64,000 nt of DNA, from assembly GCA_016869975.1 (NCBI GenBank), contig VGCZ01000012.1, positions 1-64,000 on the forward strand. The letters run 5' to 3'. The notes under the pieces were generated by a model, which ran no database searches, was not told the DNA's origin, and was given only the letters and a program-made list of their open reading frames with translations. Of this stretch, positions 55,960 through 64,000 are shown piece after piece. The position numbers and the translations under genes are program-made. Source of the DNA: Alphaproteobacteria bacterium. Its GTDB lineage: Bacteria; Pseudomonadota; Alphaproteobacteria; Reyranellales; Reyranellaceae. The number at the start of each line of letters is the position of its first letter. Positions within the stretch are counted from its first letter, which is position 1.

Positions 55960-58077
55960 CTAGTCTTCCTTCCGTTCCAGCACACCCTTGCGCCACTGGC
56001 CCGCGGTCACGGTGCCATCGGGCGCGACCTCGACACCGTAGCCGTCGCGCTCGCCCTCGACAAACCGGCCGTGAAAGCGCGTACCGTTAGGCAGGTGGAG
56101 CACGCCCGTACCATGGCGTCGGCCGGCGGCGAACTCGCCCTCGTAGCGCTCGCCCGATGCCAGCGTCTCGACCCCGACGCCGACCAGCGTGCCGTCGCGC
56201 CACTCGCCGGACTGGGTCACCACCACGCCGTCGCGGTTGAAGCCGCGCACGCCGAAGCCCTCCGCCTTGCCGCCGACAACATCGCCGGCATGACGCTCGC
56301 CCGGCCTGGGGATGAAGACGCCGAAGCCCGCCGGGACGCCAGCCGACCACTCCCCCTCGTAGCCCCGACCGTCGGTGGTGCGCACCGTACCCAGGCCGTC
56401 GAGGCGGTCAGCCTTCCATTCACCCGCCTGGCGCTCACCATCGGCCAGCTCGACGACGCCCAGCCCCTCGCGGCGATTGTCGCGCACCGTGCCGACGTAC
56501 TTCGAGCCATCAGGGAAATCGACGCGCTCGGCACCGGGCAGGTTCGCCTTGCCGGCCTCGGCGGCGCGGATGCGCGCCTCGCCGGCCCGTTCGCGCGCGC
56601 GCTGCGCGGCGATGGACGCCCGCTCGGCCGTCGCGTTGGCGCGCACCGCCGTGGCGCTGGAACTCTCGACCATGCCCTGGCGCGTCGCGCCCCGGGATGC
56701 GCCCGGCGCGGGACCCGACGGCGCCTGCGTGACCGGCGGCAACACTTTGTCGATCGCGTCACGCGCCGGCGCCGGCTTCGGCTCGGCCTGTGGCGGCGGT
56801 GCGGGTTTTGGCGCGGGGGCGGCTGGCGGCGCCAGTCGCGGCGTGGGTGGTGGCGCGGGGCTCGCCGCGGGCGGCTGAGGCATTGGCGCCGTCGTGGGTG
56901 GCGCCGCCGCGGCGGGCGGCTCCGCAGGAGCGGGCGCCGTGGCGACCTGAGTCGGGTGCTGATCGCGCAAGGCGGGCCAGACAAAGACGCCGCCGATCGC
57001 GACAACGGCGACCAATCCCATCGCACCGGTCAGACCGCGCCAGGAGAAGACCTGCCGTCGGGTAACAGCCGACCCCGGGTGCTGGATGCGGTCCTCGGCT
57101 TGCGCCGTCGGCGCCCGAAGCTGAACGGGCCGGGAGGACGGCTCCAATACGCGCGTGGGCGCGGCTTCGGGATCGTCGAACGACGCCTTAGGGGCGGCAC
57201 CCACCGCCTCCTCGAGCTTCAGCGCCTCGCGCCATGCCGCGATCGTCCGCGGGCGACTCTCGGGGAACACGGACAGAGCGGCATTGATGGCGGCGATGAA
57301 GCGCGGCGTGTAACGGCCATCGGGTACCAGCGGCTTGTAGGGGTCGTCGCGCACGCGCGCCGTGGCTTCCGGCGGCGCCGCGCCCGAGATCGCCTGATGC
57401 ATGACGGCGGCCAGAGCGTAGATGTCGGTGGCCGGGCTCTGCTTGCCGTCGCTGGCGTATTGCTCGATGGGCGCGTAGCGCGGCGTGACGATGCTGGTCA
57501 GCGTACGGTCGCCGCCGCGCATCGCCTGGCGCGCGGCGCCGAAATCGATCAGGACGGGCGAGCCGTCGGTGCGCACGATGATGTTGGCCGGCTTGATGTC
57601 GCGGTGCAGGAAGCCGGCGGCGTGCACCAGCTCCAGCCCGTCCAGCACGCCCGCCAGCACCGCGACGACCCGCGCCGGATCGAGACGGCCCGGCCCGGCG
57701 ATCAGCTCGGCGAAGGGCCGGCCGGCCTCGTGCTCCATCACCATGTAGCCGGTGCCGTTGGCCTCGAAGAAGCGCAGCACGGGCACGATGCCGCGGTGCC
57801 GGAAGCGCGCCAAGGTGCGCGCCTCGTCGATGAAGCGGTCCAGCCCCCAGCGATAGGACTCGGCTTGACTACGCGAGCGCGGCGAGACGGTGGCGCCCTG
57901 GACGCGCACCGCGAATTCGCTGGGCAGGTACTCCTTCAGCGCCACCACGCGCCGCAGGACGGTATCGGTCGCAAGGTAGGTGATGCCGAAGCCGCCCTGC
58001 CCCAGCACGCGGTCGATCCGGTACTCGTTGAGGCGGTAGCCGGCGCGCAGCGCGGAGGGAAAATCGGCGTCAGTCAT
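55960..58077 (-). CDS. Transmembrane Ser/Thr kinase with MORN repeats
   Basis: A 705-residue protein. The Hanks-type kinase domain (about 18-285) is complete: GQGGFG loop (26-31), Lys48 in VALKEY, HRDIKPAN (158-165) and DFG (178-180). One membrane helix (about 349-368) leads to a Pro/Ala-rich linker (380-460), an Ala/Arg helix (about 478-512) and seven or eight MORN repeats (520-700, e.g. YEGEWSAG, YEGEFAAGRRHGTG). With the kinase inside, the MORN part should face the periplasm. MORN repeats often touch lipids or scaffolds. ATG 58077 gives the normal kinase start. Confidence 0.88.
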   Translation of the reverse strand: MTDADFPSALRAGYRLNEYRIDRVLGQGGFGITYLATDTVLRRVVALKEYLPSEFAVRVQGATVSPRSRSQAESYRWGLDRFIDEARTLARFRHRGIVPVLRFFEANGTGYMVMEHEAGRPFAELIAGPGRLDPARVVAVLAGVLDGLELVHAAGFLHRDIKPANIIVRTDGSPVLIDFGAARQAMRGGDRTLTSIVTPRYAPIEQYASDGKQSPATDIYALAAVMHQAISGAAPPEATARVRDDPYKPLVPDGRYTPRFIAAINAALSVFPESRPRTIAAWREALKLEEAVGAAPKASFDDPEAAPTRVLEPSSRPVQLRAPTAQAEDRIQHPGSAVTRRQVFSWRGLTGAMGLVAVVAIGGVFVWPALRDQHPTQVATAPAPAEPPAAAAPPTTAPMPQPPAASPAPPPTPRLAPPAAPAPKPAPPPQAEPKPAPARDAIDKVLPPVTQAPSGPAPGASRGATRQGMVESSSATAVRANATAERASIAAQRARERAGEARIRAAEAGKANLPGAERVDFPDGSKYVGTVRDNRREGLGVVELADGERQAGEWKADRLDGLGTVRTTDGRGYEGEWSAGVPAGFGVFIPRPGERHAGDVVGGKAEGFGVRGFNRDGVVVTQSGEWRDGTLVGVGVETLASGERYEGEFAAGRRHGTGVLHLPNGTRFHGRFVEGERDGYGVEVAPDGTVTAGQWRKGVLERKED

Positions 58078-58178
58078 CGAAAGCCTGGGCGGCCGGGACC
58101 GGCCGCCGCGCGGAGATGGGAGGGTTTTGACCGACGATTCGGGCGGGATTGCGGGCAAAGCATCGCGAAAACTGTAAA

Positions 58179-59219
58179 TCAGGCTGGCAGCAGCGCGCCG
58201 CCCCCGGGCCGCACGGAAAGCGCGACACGATCACCCTCGCCGTAGACCGGCTCGCCGGCGCGATAGGGGCACTCCGCGACCAGCCTCGCGCCGCCGGCGT
58301 CGATGGCGTAGCGCAGCACCGCCCCCAGGTGCTCGCGATGGCGTATGACGCCCATCCCCGACGGCGCGGGCGCGAGTACCAGGTTCTGCGGTCGTACCAT
58401 CAGGATCGGCCGCGCCTGCGCCGACCCCTCTGCCAGATCGAACGTCAGGCCGCTCGAGTGGCGGAAGGTCGAGCCGGCGAGCTCGCCCTCCAGCAGATTG
58501 GCGGCGCCGAGGAAGCCGGCGACGAAGCGATTGGCCGGCCGGTCGTAGAGCTCCAGCGGCGCGCCGACCTGCTGGATGCGCCCGCCATCGAGCACCGCCA
58601 TGCGATGCGCGGTGGCGTTGGCCTCCTCCTGGTCGTGGGTGACGTAGATCGTGGTCAGGCCGGTCTTGCGCTGCAGCGATACCAGCTCGGCGCGCATCTC
58701 CACGCGCAGCTTGGCGTCCAGGTTGCTGAGCGGCTCGTCGAGCAGCAGCACCTCGGGCTGGATCACCAGGGTGCGCGCCAGCGCCACGCGCTGCTGCTGG
58801 CCGCCGGAAAGCTGCGCCGGGCGGCGCGCGGCGAGCGCGTCGAGCCCGACCATCGCCAGCGCCTCGGCGACGCGCTTGTCGCGCTCGGCGCGGCCAACCT
58901 TGCGCATCTCCAGGCCGAAGGCGACGTTCTCGGCCACCGTCATGTGCGGCCACAACGCGTAGTTCTGGAACACCATGCCGACATTGCGCGACCACGGCGG
59001 CAGGTCGGTGATGTCGCGCGCGCCGACGCGGATGCGTCCGGTGGTCGGCGTGCCGAAGCCGGCGATCAGGCGCAGGAGCGTGGTCTTGCCGGAGCCCGAG
59101 GGCCCCAGGAAGGCGAAGAACTCGCCGGCGGCGATCTCCAGCGACACGTCGTCGAGCACCGGCGTGGCGCCATAGCCAAAGGTGACGCGCTCGACATCGA
59201 CGCCCGACGTGCCGCTCAT
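58179..59219 (-). CDS. ABC transporter ATPase, Fe3+/phosphonate type
   Basis: A 346-residue ABC ATPase of the FbpC/PotA group. Walker A GPSGSGKTT, signature LSGGQQQR and LLLDEPLSNLD are intact, and a TOBE-type domain (about 280-346) follows. It starts by overlapping the permease stop in ATGA. It forms an importer with the next two genes. FbpC-type ATPases serve iron(III), thiamine, polyamine or 2-aminoethylphosphonate uptake; sequence alone does not choose. Confidence 0.9.
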   Translation of the reverse strand: MSGTSGVDVERVTFGYGATPVLDDVSLEIAAGEFFAFLGPSGSGKTTLLRLIAGFGTPTTGRIRVGARDITDLPPWSRNVGMVFQNYALWPHMTVAENVAFGLEMRKVGRAERDKRVAEALAMVGLDALAARRPAQLSGGQQQRVALARTLVIQPEVLLLDEPLSNLDAKLRVEMRAELVSLQRKTGLTTIYVTHDQEEANATAHRMAVLDGGRIQQVGAPLELYDRPANRFVAGFLGAANLLEGELAGSTFRHSSGLTFDLAEGSAQARPILMVRPQNLVLAPAPSGMGVIRHREHLGAVLRYAIDAGGARLVAECPYRAGEPVYGEGDRVALSVRPGGGALLPA

Positions 59220-60946
59220 GCCGTGCCTCCCCGGCCGCGCCTGAGGCGCTCGCGCTCTGCGATTCGATGCGAGAACCAGGCGCCGAGCGCCACGACGATC
59301 ACGGCGATCACGCCCAAAGCCGCGCCGGGCCCGCGACCCGCCGGCGACTGCATGTAGACATAGATGCCGTAGGAGATCGGCGCGTCGACATCGCGGGTCA
59401 CCAGCAGCAGCGTCTCGCTGAGCTCGACCGCCGCTGTGGCGAAGCTGGTGACGAAGCCCGCCAGCATGCCGCCGGTGATCAGGGGCACGACGATGCGACG
59501 CAACGCCGTGAGCTTGCCGGCGCCGAGATTCTCGGCCGCCTCCTCCAGCGATTCATGCACCTGCTTGAGCGCCGCGTCGCAAGCGCGCAGCGCGTACGGC
59601 AGCCGGCGAATCGCGTAGCCGATCACCAGCATGCCCCAGAAGGTCGCCAGCGGTACGCCGCCCGGCAGCTCGACGCCGTAGTACGTGCGCAGGATGCCGA
59701 TGCCGAGCACGAGGCCCGGTACCGCCAGCGAAGCCATGACCAAGCCGTCAAGCAGGCGGCGGCCCGGCAGCCTGGTGCGCGCCACGAGATAGGCGATCGA
59801 GACGCCCAGCACGACGTCGATGGTCGCGGCGAGGCCGCAGTAGAGCAGCGTATTGCCCATCATGTGCGCGGAGTCGGCGAACACGGTGGCGTAGTGCTTG
59901 ATGGTGAAGGCGTCGGGCAGCGGGCTGAACGACCATACCGTGGCGAAGGACAGCAGCAGGATGCCGACATGCGGCGATAGCGACAGCACGACGACCAGGA
60001 TGATGAAGCTCCACGCCACCGTCTTGCGCCAGCCCACGAGCGGCCGGCGCGCCAGCCCGCCACCGCCGCGCTGCTGCGTGGCGTAGTCGCGGCCGCGCGT
60101 GATGAGCCCCGACGCGGCCATCGCCATCAGCGAGAAGGCGACGAGGATCGCCGAGATCACATAGCCCATCGGATCGTTGAGGCCGACCGAGGTGATGCGC
60201 AGATAGGCCTGCGGCGCCAGCAGGTTGGTCTGGCTCAAGAGCAGCGGCGTGCCGAGATCGTCGAACACCTTGACGAACACCAGCGCGGCGCCGGCGACGT
60301 AGCCCGGCATGGCGAGCGGGAAAACGATGCGCCGGAACAACGTCCAGCCGCGCGCGCCGAGGTTCTGCGCCGATTCCTCCATCGAGGAATCGATGTTGGC
60401 CAGCGAGGCCGAGAGGTTGAGCAGGATGAACGGGAAGTAGTGCAGCGCCTCGACGAAGATGACGCCGTTCAGCCCTTCCATGAACGGGATGCGAAAGCCG
60501 AACCAGTCGTTGAGCAGCAGGTTCACCGTGCCGTTGCGGCCGAAGATCAGCTGCATCGCCACCGCGCCGACGAAGGGCGGCATGACCAGCGGCACCACGC
60601 CCAGCGCCTGGATCAGGCCGGCGCCCTTGAAGTCGAAGCGCGCCAGGAAATAGGCGCAGGGCACCGCCAGCAGCGAGGCGAGGACGACGGCGCCAACGGC
60701 GACGTAAAGCGAGTTGAAGAACGATTCGAGGAACAGGCTGGTGCGAAAGAAGTCGCCGAAATGCACCAGCGTGAAGCCGGTCGGCCCCTCGAACGCGGCG
60801 ACCATCACGCGCGACACGGGCACGATCAGGAACGCGGTGAGGAAGGCCACGATCAGCACCGCCAACGCGAGCTGCGCCGGCGACACGCCCCAGCGCCGCA
60901 ACAACCCCACACGCCGCGCCGCCAGCGGCGCCTCGAGGGCTACCAT
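59216..60946 (-). CDS. ABC transporter permease with duplicated domains (FbpB type)
   Basis: A 576-residue inner-membrane permease made of two fused halves, about 12 helices. Each half has an EAA-type loop: EESAQNLGARGWTLFRRIVFPL in the first and EEAAENLGAGKLTALRRIVVPL (abridged pattern) in the second. This layout is that of FbpB and of 2-aminoethylphosphonate permeases. It overlaps the ATPase by four bases and is 62 bases downstream of the binding-protein gene, with a palindrome between. Confidence 0.9.
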   Translation of the reverse strand: MVALEAPLAARRVGLLRRWGVSPAQLALAVLIVAFLTAFLIVPVSRVMVAAFEGPTGFTLVHFGDFFRTSLFLESFFNSLYVAVGAVVLASLLAVPCAYFLARFDFKGAGLIQALGVVPLVMPPFVGAVAMQLIFGRNGTVNLLLNDWFGFRIPFMEGLNGVIFVEALHYFPFILLNLSASLANIDSSMEESAQNLGARGWTLFRRIVFPLAMPGYVAGAALVFVKVFDDLGTPLLLSQTNLLAPQAYLRITSVGLNDPMGYVISAILVAFSLMAMAASGLITRGRDYATQQRGGGGLARRPLVGWRKTVAWSFIILVVVLSLSPHVGILLLSFATVWSFSPLPDAFTIKHYATVFADSAHMMGNTLLYCGLAATIDVVLGVSIAYLVARTRLPGRRLLDGLVMASLAVPGLVLGIGILRTYYGVELPGGVPLATFWGMLVIGYAIRRLPYALRACDAALKQVHESLEEAAENLGAGKLTALRRIVVPLITGGMLAGFVTSFATAAVELSETLLLVTRDVDAPISYGIYVYMQSPAGRGPGAALGVIAVIVVALGAWFSHRIAERERLRRGRGGTA

Positions 60947-60959
60947 GCGGGGCCTCCCC

Positions 60960-60987
60960 TACCTTCCCCCGCTGGCGGGGGAAGGTA
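60960..60987. repeat. Family B palindrome in the ABC operon
   Basis: A perfect palindrome with arms TACCTTCCCCC and GGGGGAAGGTA around GCTGGC, between the binding-protein and permease genes. In ABC operons such hairpins often protect the upstream message, giving more binding protein than permease. Confidence 0.85.
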
Positions 60988-61008
60988 TTGCCGCAGCCAT
61001 GCCGTGGC

Positions 61009-62364
61009 CTACTTCGCCATCGCCGCGGCCTTGTCGGCGAGCGCCTTGGCCTCGGCGTAGTTCTTCTTGGCGTGGGCGTCCCACCTCTCCTCGAACTCCG
61101 CCTGACGCTGGCCAGGCTTCTTGTCCTTCGACACCGGCTGGAAGGCGCCGGCGATGTCCTTGTTGTTGGCGTCGGCCTCGTTGATCGGCACGGTCGAGGC
61201 GAGCCTGCGCGCCTCGACGACCAGCTTGGCGCCTTCGGCGTTGGCCTTCTTGGCCAGCGCCGCCTCGGCGGTGTGGATCGCCTTCCACGCCGCGTTCAGC
61301 TCCTTCAGGCGGAAGGTCACGAGCCGATCGTAGAGCGAGTTCACCAGCTCATAGCGGCCCTCCGACAGCAGCGAGTCGAAGCTGACCCTGGAACCCAGCG
61401 CGGTGTCCTTGAACGGATTGGGATAGCCCGCCGGCGCGTTGGCGTACATCGCGGGCTTCACCGGCAGGCGGCTGATCTTGGGATCGAGCAGGATCTTCTG
61501 GCCGGCGTCCGACAGCAGGAACTCGATGAAGGCACGCGCCGCCTTGGGGTTCTTGGCGCCGGCGATGATCCCGACATTGGCCGGCACGATCGCGGTCTCG
61601 CCGGGATAGACGAACTCCACCGGGAAGCCGCTGGCCTTGGCCGACAGGCCGAAGAAGTCGATGACGATGCCCAGGCCGTACTGGCCGGAGTTCACCGCGT
61701 CGGGCACACCAAAGCTGCGGTCGGAGACCTGCACGAGATTGCCGCCGATCTCCAGCAGGGTCGCCCAGCCCTTCTCCCAGCCCTGCGCCTGCAGGATGTT
61801 CTCGACGGTCAGGTGCGTCGTGCCGGAGCGCGACGGCGCGGAGATGCCGATATGGCCGAAATAGACCGGCTTCTTGAGGTCGGCCCACTCCTTGGGCGTC
61901 GGCAGCTCGTTCGCCTTCACATAGCGCGTGTTGTACATGATGCCGTAGCCCGAAGCCGCGAAACCGAAGAAGAAGCCCTCGGGGTCGTTGATCGGGAAGG
62001 TGCCGACCTTCTCGGCGATGCCCGGCGCCGCGGGCTTGTAGGCCTCCAGCAGCTTACCCTTCTTCAGCACCTCGAAGGCGTCCGGCGCCGAGGCCCAGAA
62101 CACGTCGGGCGGGTTCGACCGCGTCTCGCGCACATAGGCGACGCCGGCCGTGGTGTTGCGGTTGAGGATCTCGACCTTGACCCCGGGATGGGCGGCCATG
62201 AACGCCTTGGCGTAGGGCTCGGTGACGTCCTTGGAGAAGGACGTGATGATCACCAGCCTCTCCTCGAGCTGCGCCCTGGCCGGCGCGGCGAGTCCCAAGC
62301 CCGCCGCGACCGCCAATCCCAGCGCCGCGCGCCGGCGCCATTTCGGTGTTCCGCGATCCGTCAT
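61009..62364 (-). CDS. ABC transporter substrate-binding protein, FbpA/AepA-like
   Basis: A 451-residue periplasmic binding protein. The basic signal (KWRRRAALGLAVAAGLGL, ending ARAQ) is followed by a family-1/6 type fold: VIITSFSKDVTEPYAKAF, WASAPDAFEVLKKGKLL and YPGETAIVPANVGIIAGAKN. The C-terminal 100 residues are Ala/Lys-rich and helical, longer than in FbpA. GGAGG precedes the ATG. Ligand unclear: iron(III), phosphonate or phosphoglycerate are all plausible. Confidence 0.87.
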   Translation of the reverse strand: MTDRGTPKWRRRAALGLAVAAGLGLAAPARAQLEERLVIITSFSKDVTEPYAKAFMAAHPGVKVEILNRNTTAGVAYVRETRSNPPDVFWASAPDAFEVLKKGKLLEAYKPAAPGIAEKVGTFPINDPEGFFFGFAASGYGIMYNTRYVKANELPTPKEWADLKKPVYFGHIGISAPSRSGTTHLTVENILQAQGWEKGWATLLEIGGNLVQVSDRSFGVPDAVNSGQYGLGIVIDFFGLSAKASGFPVEFVYPGETAIVPANVGIIAGAKNPKAARAFIEFLLSDAGQKILLDPKISRLPVKPAMYANAPAGYPNPFKDTALGSRVSFDSLLSEGRYELVNSLYDRLVTFRLKELNAAWKAIHTAEAALAKKANAEGAKLVVEARRLASTVPINEADANNKDIAGAFQPVSKDKKPGQRQAEFEERWDAHAKKNYAEAKALADKAAAMAK

Positions 62365-62441
62365 CGCAAAGCCTCCGGTCTGTTCGGCGCTTGGTAGCGC
62401 GCCGGCGGGACGGGGGCAAACGATGAACGAGAGCGTTTTCC

Positions 62442-62807
62442 TCAGCCGCGCGATAGCGTCGCCCACGCCGCCACGGCGAGCGGCGGGATCGCCACCAGAT
62501 CGGCCAGCGCGATCGTCCGCAGCGGGCCCGACGGCGCGCCGTAGAGCGCGTAGAACGCCAGAAAGCCGGCGATGTTGAGTCCCGCCGCGACCAGCGCCGC
62601 CGGCCGGATGGCCGGCGCCCAGACCGCCCAGACGCACAGCGCGCCGACCAGCGCCAGCAGGAGCGCGCGATGGCGCAGCAGCAGGAGCTGCGTGGCGTCG
62701 TCGGGCGCGACGCCGTAGAGCCGCGTCAGCGTGTCGGGCGCGAAGACCGGCGCGATCGGCAGAAGATGGATGACGCCGACGACGGCGAAGCACAGGGCGG
62801 TCCACAT
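62442..62807 (-). CDS. Small four-helix membrane protein of unknown function
   Basis: A 121-residue protein with four hydrophobic segments (about 1-20, 44-62, 67-88 and 96-118). No family recognised. I chose ATG 62807, which opens the first helix; a TTG 12 codons earlier has a Shine-Dalgarno-like GAGGT but spaced too closely. It lies between the ABC operon and the hupE/ureJ-like gene on the same strand. Confidence 0.6.
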   Translation of the reverse strand: MWTALCFAVVGVIHLLPIAPVFAPDTLTRLYGVAPDDATQLLLLRHRALLLALVGALCVWAVWAPAIRPAALVAAGLNIAGFLAFYALYGAPSGPLRTIALADLVAIPPLAVAAWATLSRG

Positions 62808-62868
62808 GCCGCGCAGCCTGCGGCCGGCGCGGCTGGCGCTCAATTACCTCGCGGGTCGTAGGCGCGCA

Positions 62869-63441
62869 TCAGGTCGCGGCCAGCGCGATCCCGGCCAGCG
62901 CCATGGCGCTACCGACAACGCGCGCACCGAGCGGGCCGCAGAGGCGGCGCGCCAGGATGCCGGCGACGTGCAGCGCAATGGTCGTGGCGACGAAGCCCGC
63001 CCCATAGGCAAGCGCCGAGGATGAAGGCGGCATCTCCTGGCCGTGCGCAAAGCCGTGGCAGACGGCGAACACGGCCACGACGGCCATCGGCGCCCACACC
63101 GGCAACCGGGGTGTCGCGGCGATCAGCAGGCCGATCAGCACCACCGAGCCGGTGATGCCGGCCTCGGCCAGCGGCAGCGTCGCACCCGACAGGCCGACGA
63201 CCGCGCCCAGCGCCATCACCACGACGAAGGACGCGGGCACCAGCCAGATCGCGCGGCGATCGCCGGTCGCGCCGACATGCGCCGCCCAGATGCCGACGCC
63301 GAGCATGGCCAGCAGGTGATCGAGACCGGTCAGCGGGTGCAGCGCGCCTGATCCGGCGCTATCGATGGGATGGCCGGTGTGGGCCTGCGCAGCCGATGCG
63401 CCGAGCGCGAGCAGGGTGGCGGCGAAAGTGATGAAACGCAT
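62869..63441 (-). CDS. HupE/UreJ-family metal transporter
   Basis: A 190-residue membrane protein. It has a signal-like first helix ending AQAHTGH, then HPLTGLDHLLAMLGVGIWAA, the metal-binding signature, five further helices, and CHGFAHGQEMP. HupE/UreJ proteins bring nickel into the cell or sense it for hydrogenase or urease. Being nine bases downstream of ureG, it is best read as UreJ of a urease operon. Confidence 0.88.
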   Translation of the reverse strand: MRFITFAATLLALGASAAQAHTGHPIDSAGSGALHPLTGLDHLLAMLGVGIWAAHVGATGDRRAIWLVPASFVVVMALGAVVGLSGATLPLAEAGITGSVVLIGLLIAATPRLPVWAPMAVVAVFAVCHGFAHGQEMPPSSSALAYGAGFVATTIALHVAGILARRLCGPLGARVVGSAMALAGIALAAT

Positions 63442-63450
63442 GGCGTGACC

Positions 63451-64000
<550 letters not shown>

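Noticed and set aside
53414-55963. An 849-codon plus-strand frame opposite the antiporter
   Set aside because: It is the reverse image of a clear membrane protein, rich in Gln/Arg/Asp/Ala with no domain or start signal. Similar shadows oppose yidC (10981-12927) and the kinase (56071-58245).

Overview
This is a GC-rich chromosomal segment of an alphaproteobacterium. I infer this from the gene order dnaX-ybaB-recR with dapD/dapE, engB, argB, def, fmt and truA nearby, the CycM-type membrane cytochrome c, and kdsB, which implies lipopolysaccharide. A Rhodospirillales- or Reyranella-like lineage would fit, but the sequence alone does not settle it. I see no tRNA, rRNA operon, complete insertion sequence, prophage or CRISPR array. 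Most of the window is ordinary core chromosome with accessory genes placed between conserved blocks.

Layout. 1-9.4 kb: the start of an unknown gene, a PaiB-like flavoprotein, a divergent oxyR/katG pair, a Tat-exported PhoX-like phosphatase, then ychF, pth and rplY, split by an oppositely oriented exported-protein gene. 9.6-12.4 kb: the rpmH-rnpA-yidD-yidC operon, with a clear sigma70-type promoter and a structured leader. 12.5-14.6 kb: a Fur-box gene for a cysteine-rich protein, a DUF533 protein and a membrane protein. 14.6-29.4 kb: mainly minus-strand housekeeping genes (truA, fmt, def, argB, engB, dapE, dapD, panE family, a pyrimidine nucleotidase, recR, ybaB, dnaX and the SRP RNA). This block contains a small redox cassette (2OG-Fe(II) oxygenase, VOC protein, soxR) with a textbook SoxR operator. 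29.4-37.9 kb: an S9 peptidase, nudC, an Old Yellow Enzyme, a lone winged-helix-like protein, pheA, kdsB, a cycM-like gene and hisN. 38-45.6 kb: a yejABEF peptide importer followed by ghrA and a glycosyltransferase. 45.7-53.4 kb: leucyl aminopeptidase, GST, an orphan TAXI binding protein, a phosphonate-monoester-hydrolase-like sulfatase, DUF924, a macro-domain protein, dps and a DUF882 protein. 53.4-58.1 kb: a CPA1 antiporter with a C-terminal cyclic-nucleotide domain, and a transmembrane Ser/Thr kinase carrying MORN repeats. 58.2-62.4 kb: a Fe3+/phosphonate-type ABC importer. 62.4-64 kb: the edge of a urease cluster (hupE/ureJ and truncated ureG).

Two themes stand out. First, oxidative stress and iron recur: OxyR-KatG, SoxR with its promoter, the Fur-box gene, Dps and an ABC importer that could carry iron. 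Second, many intergenic gaps carry GC-rich palindromes of several families, some as inverted pairs. At two places the repeat supplies the C-terminus or stop codon of the adjacent gene. The best candidates for something undescribed are the Fur-box cysteine-rich protein, the SoxR-controlled VOC gene beside a DUF2086 oxygenase, and the antiporter-cNMP / kinase-MORN pair.
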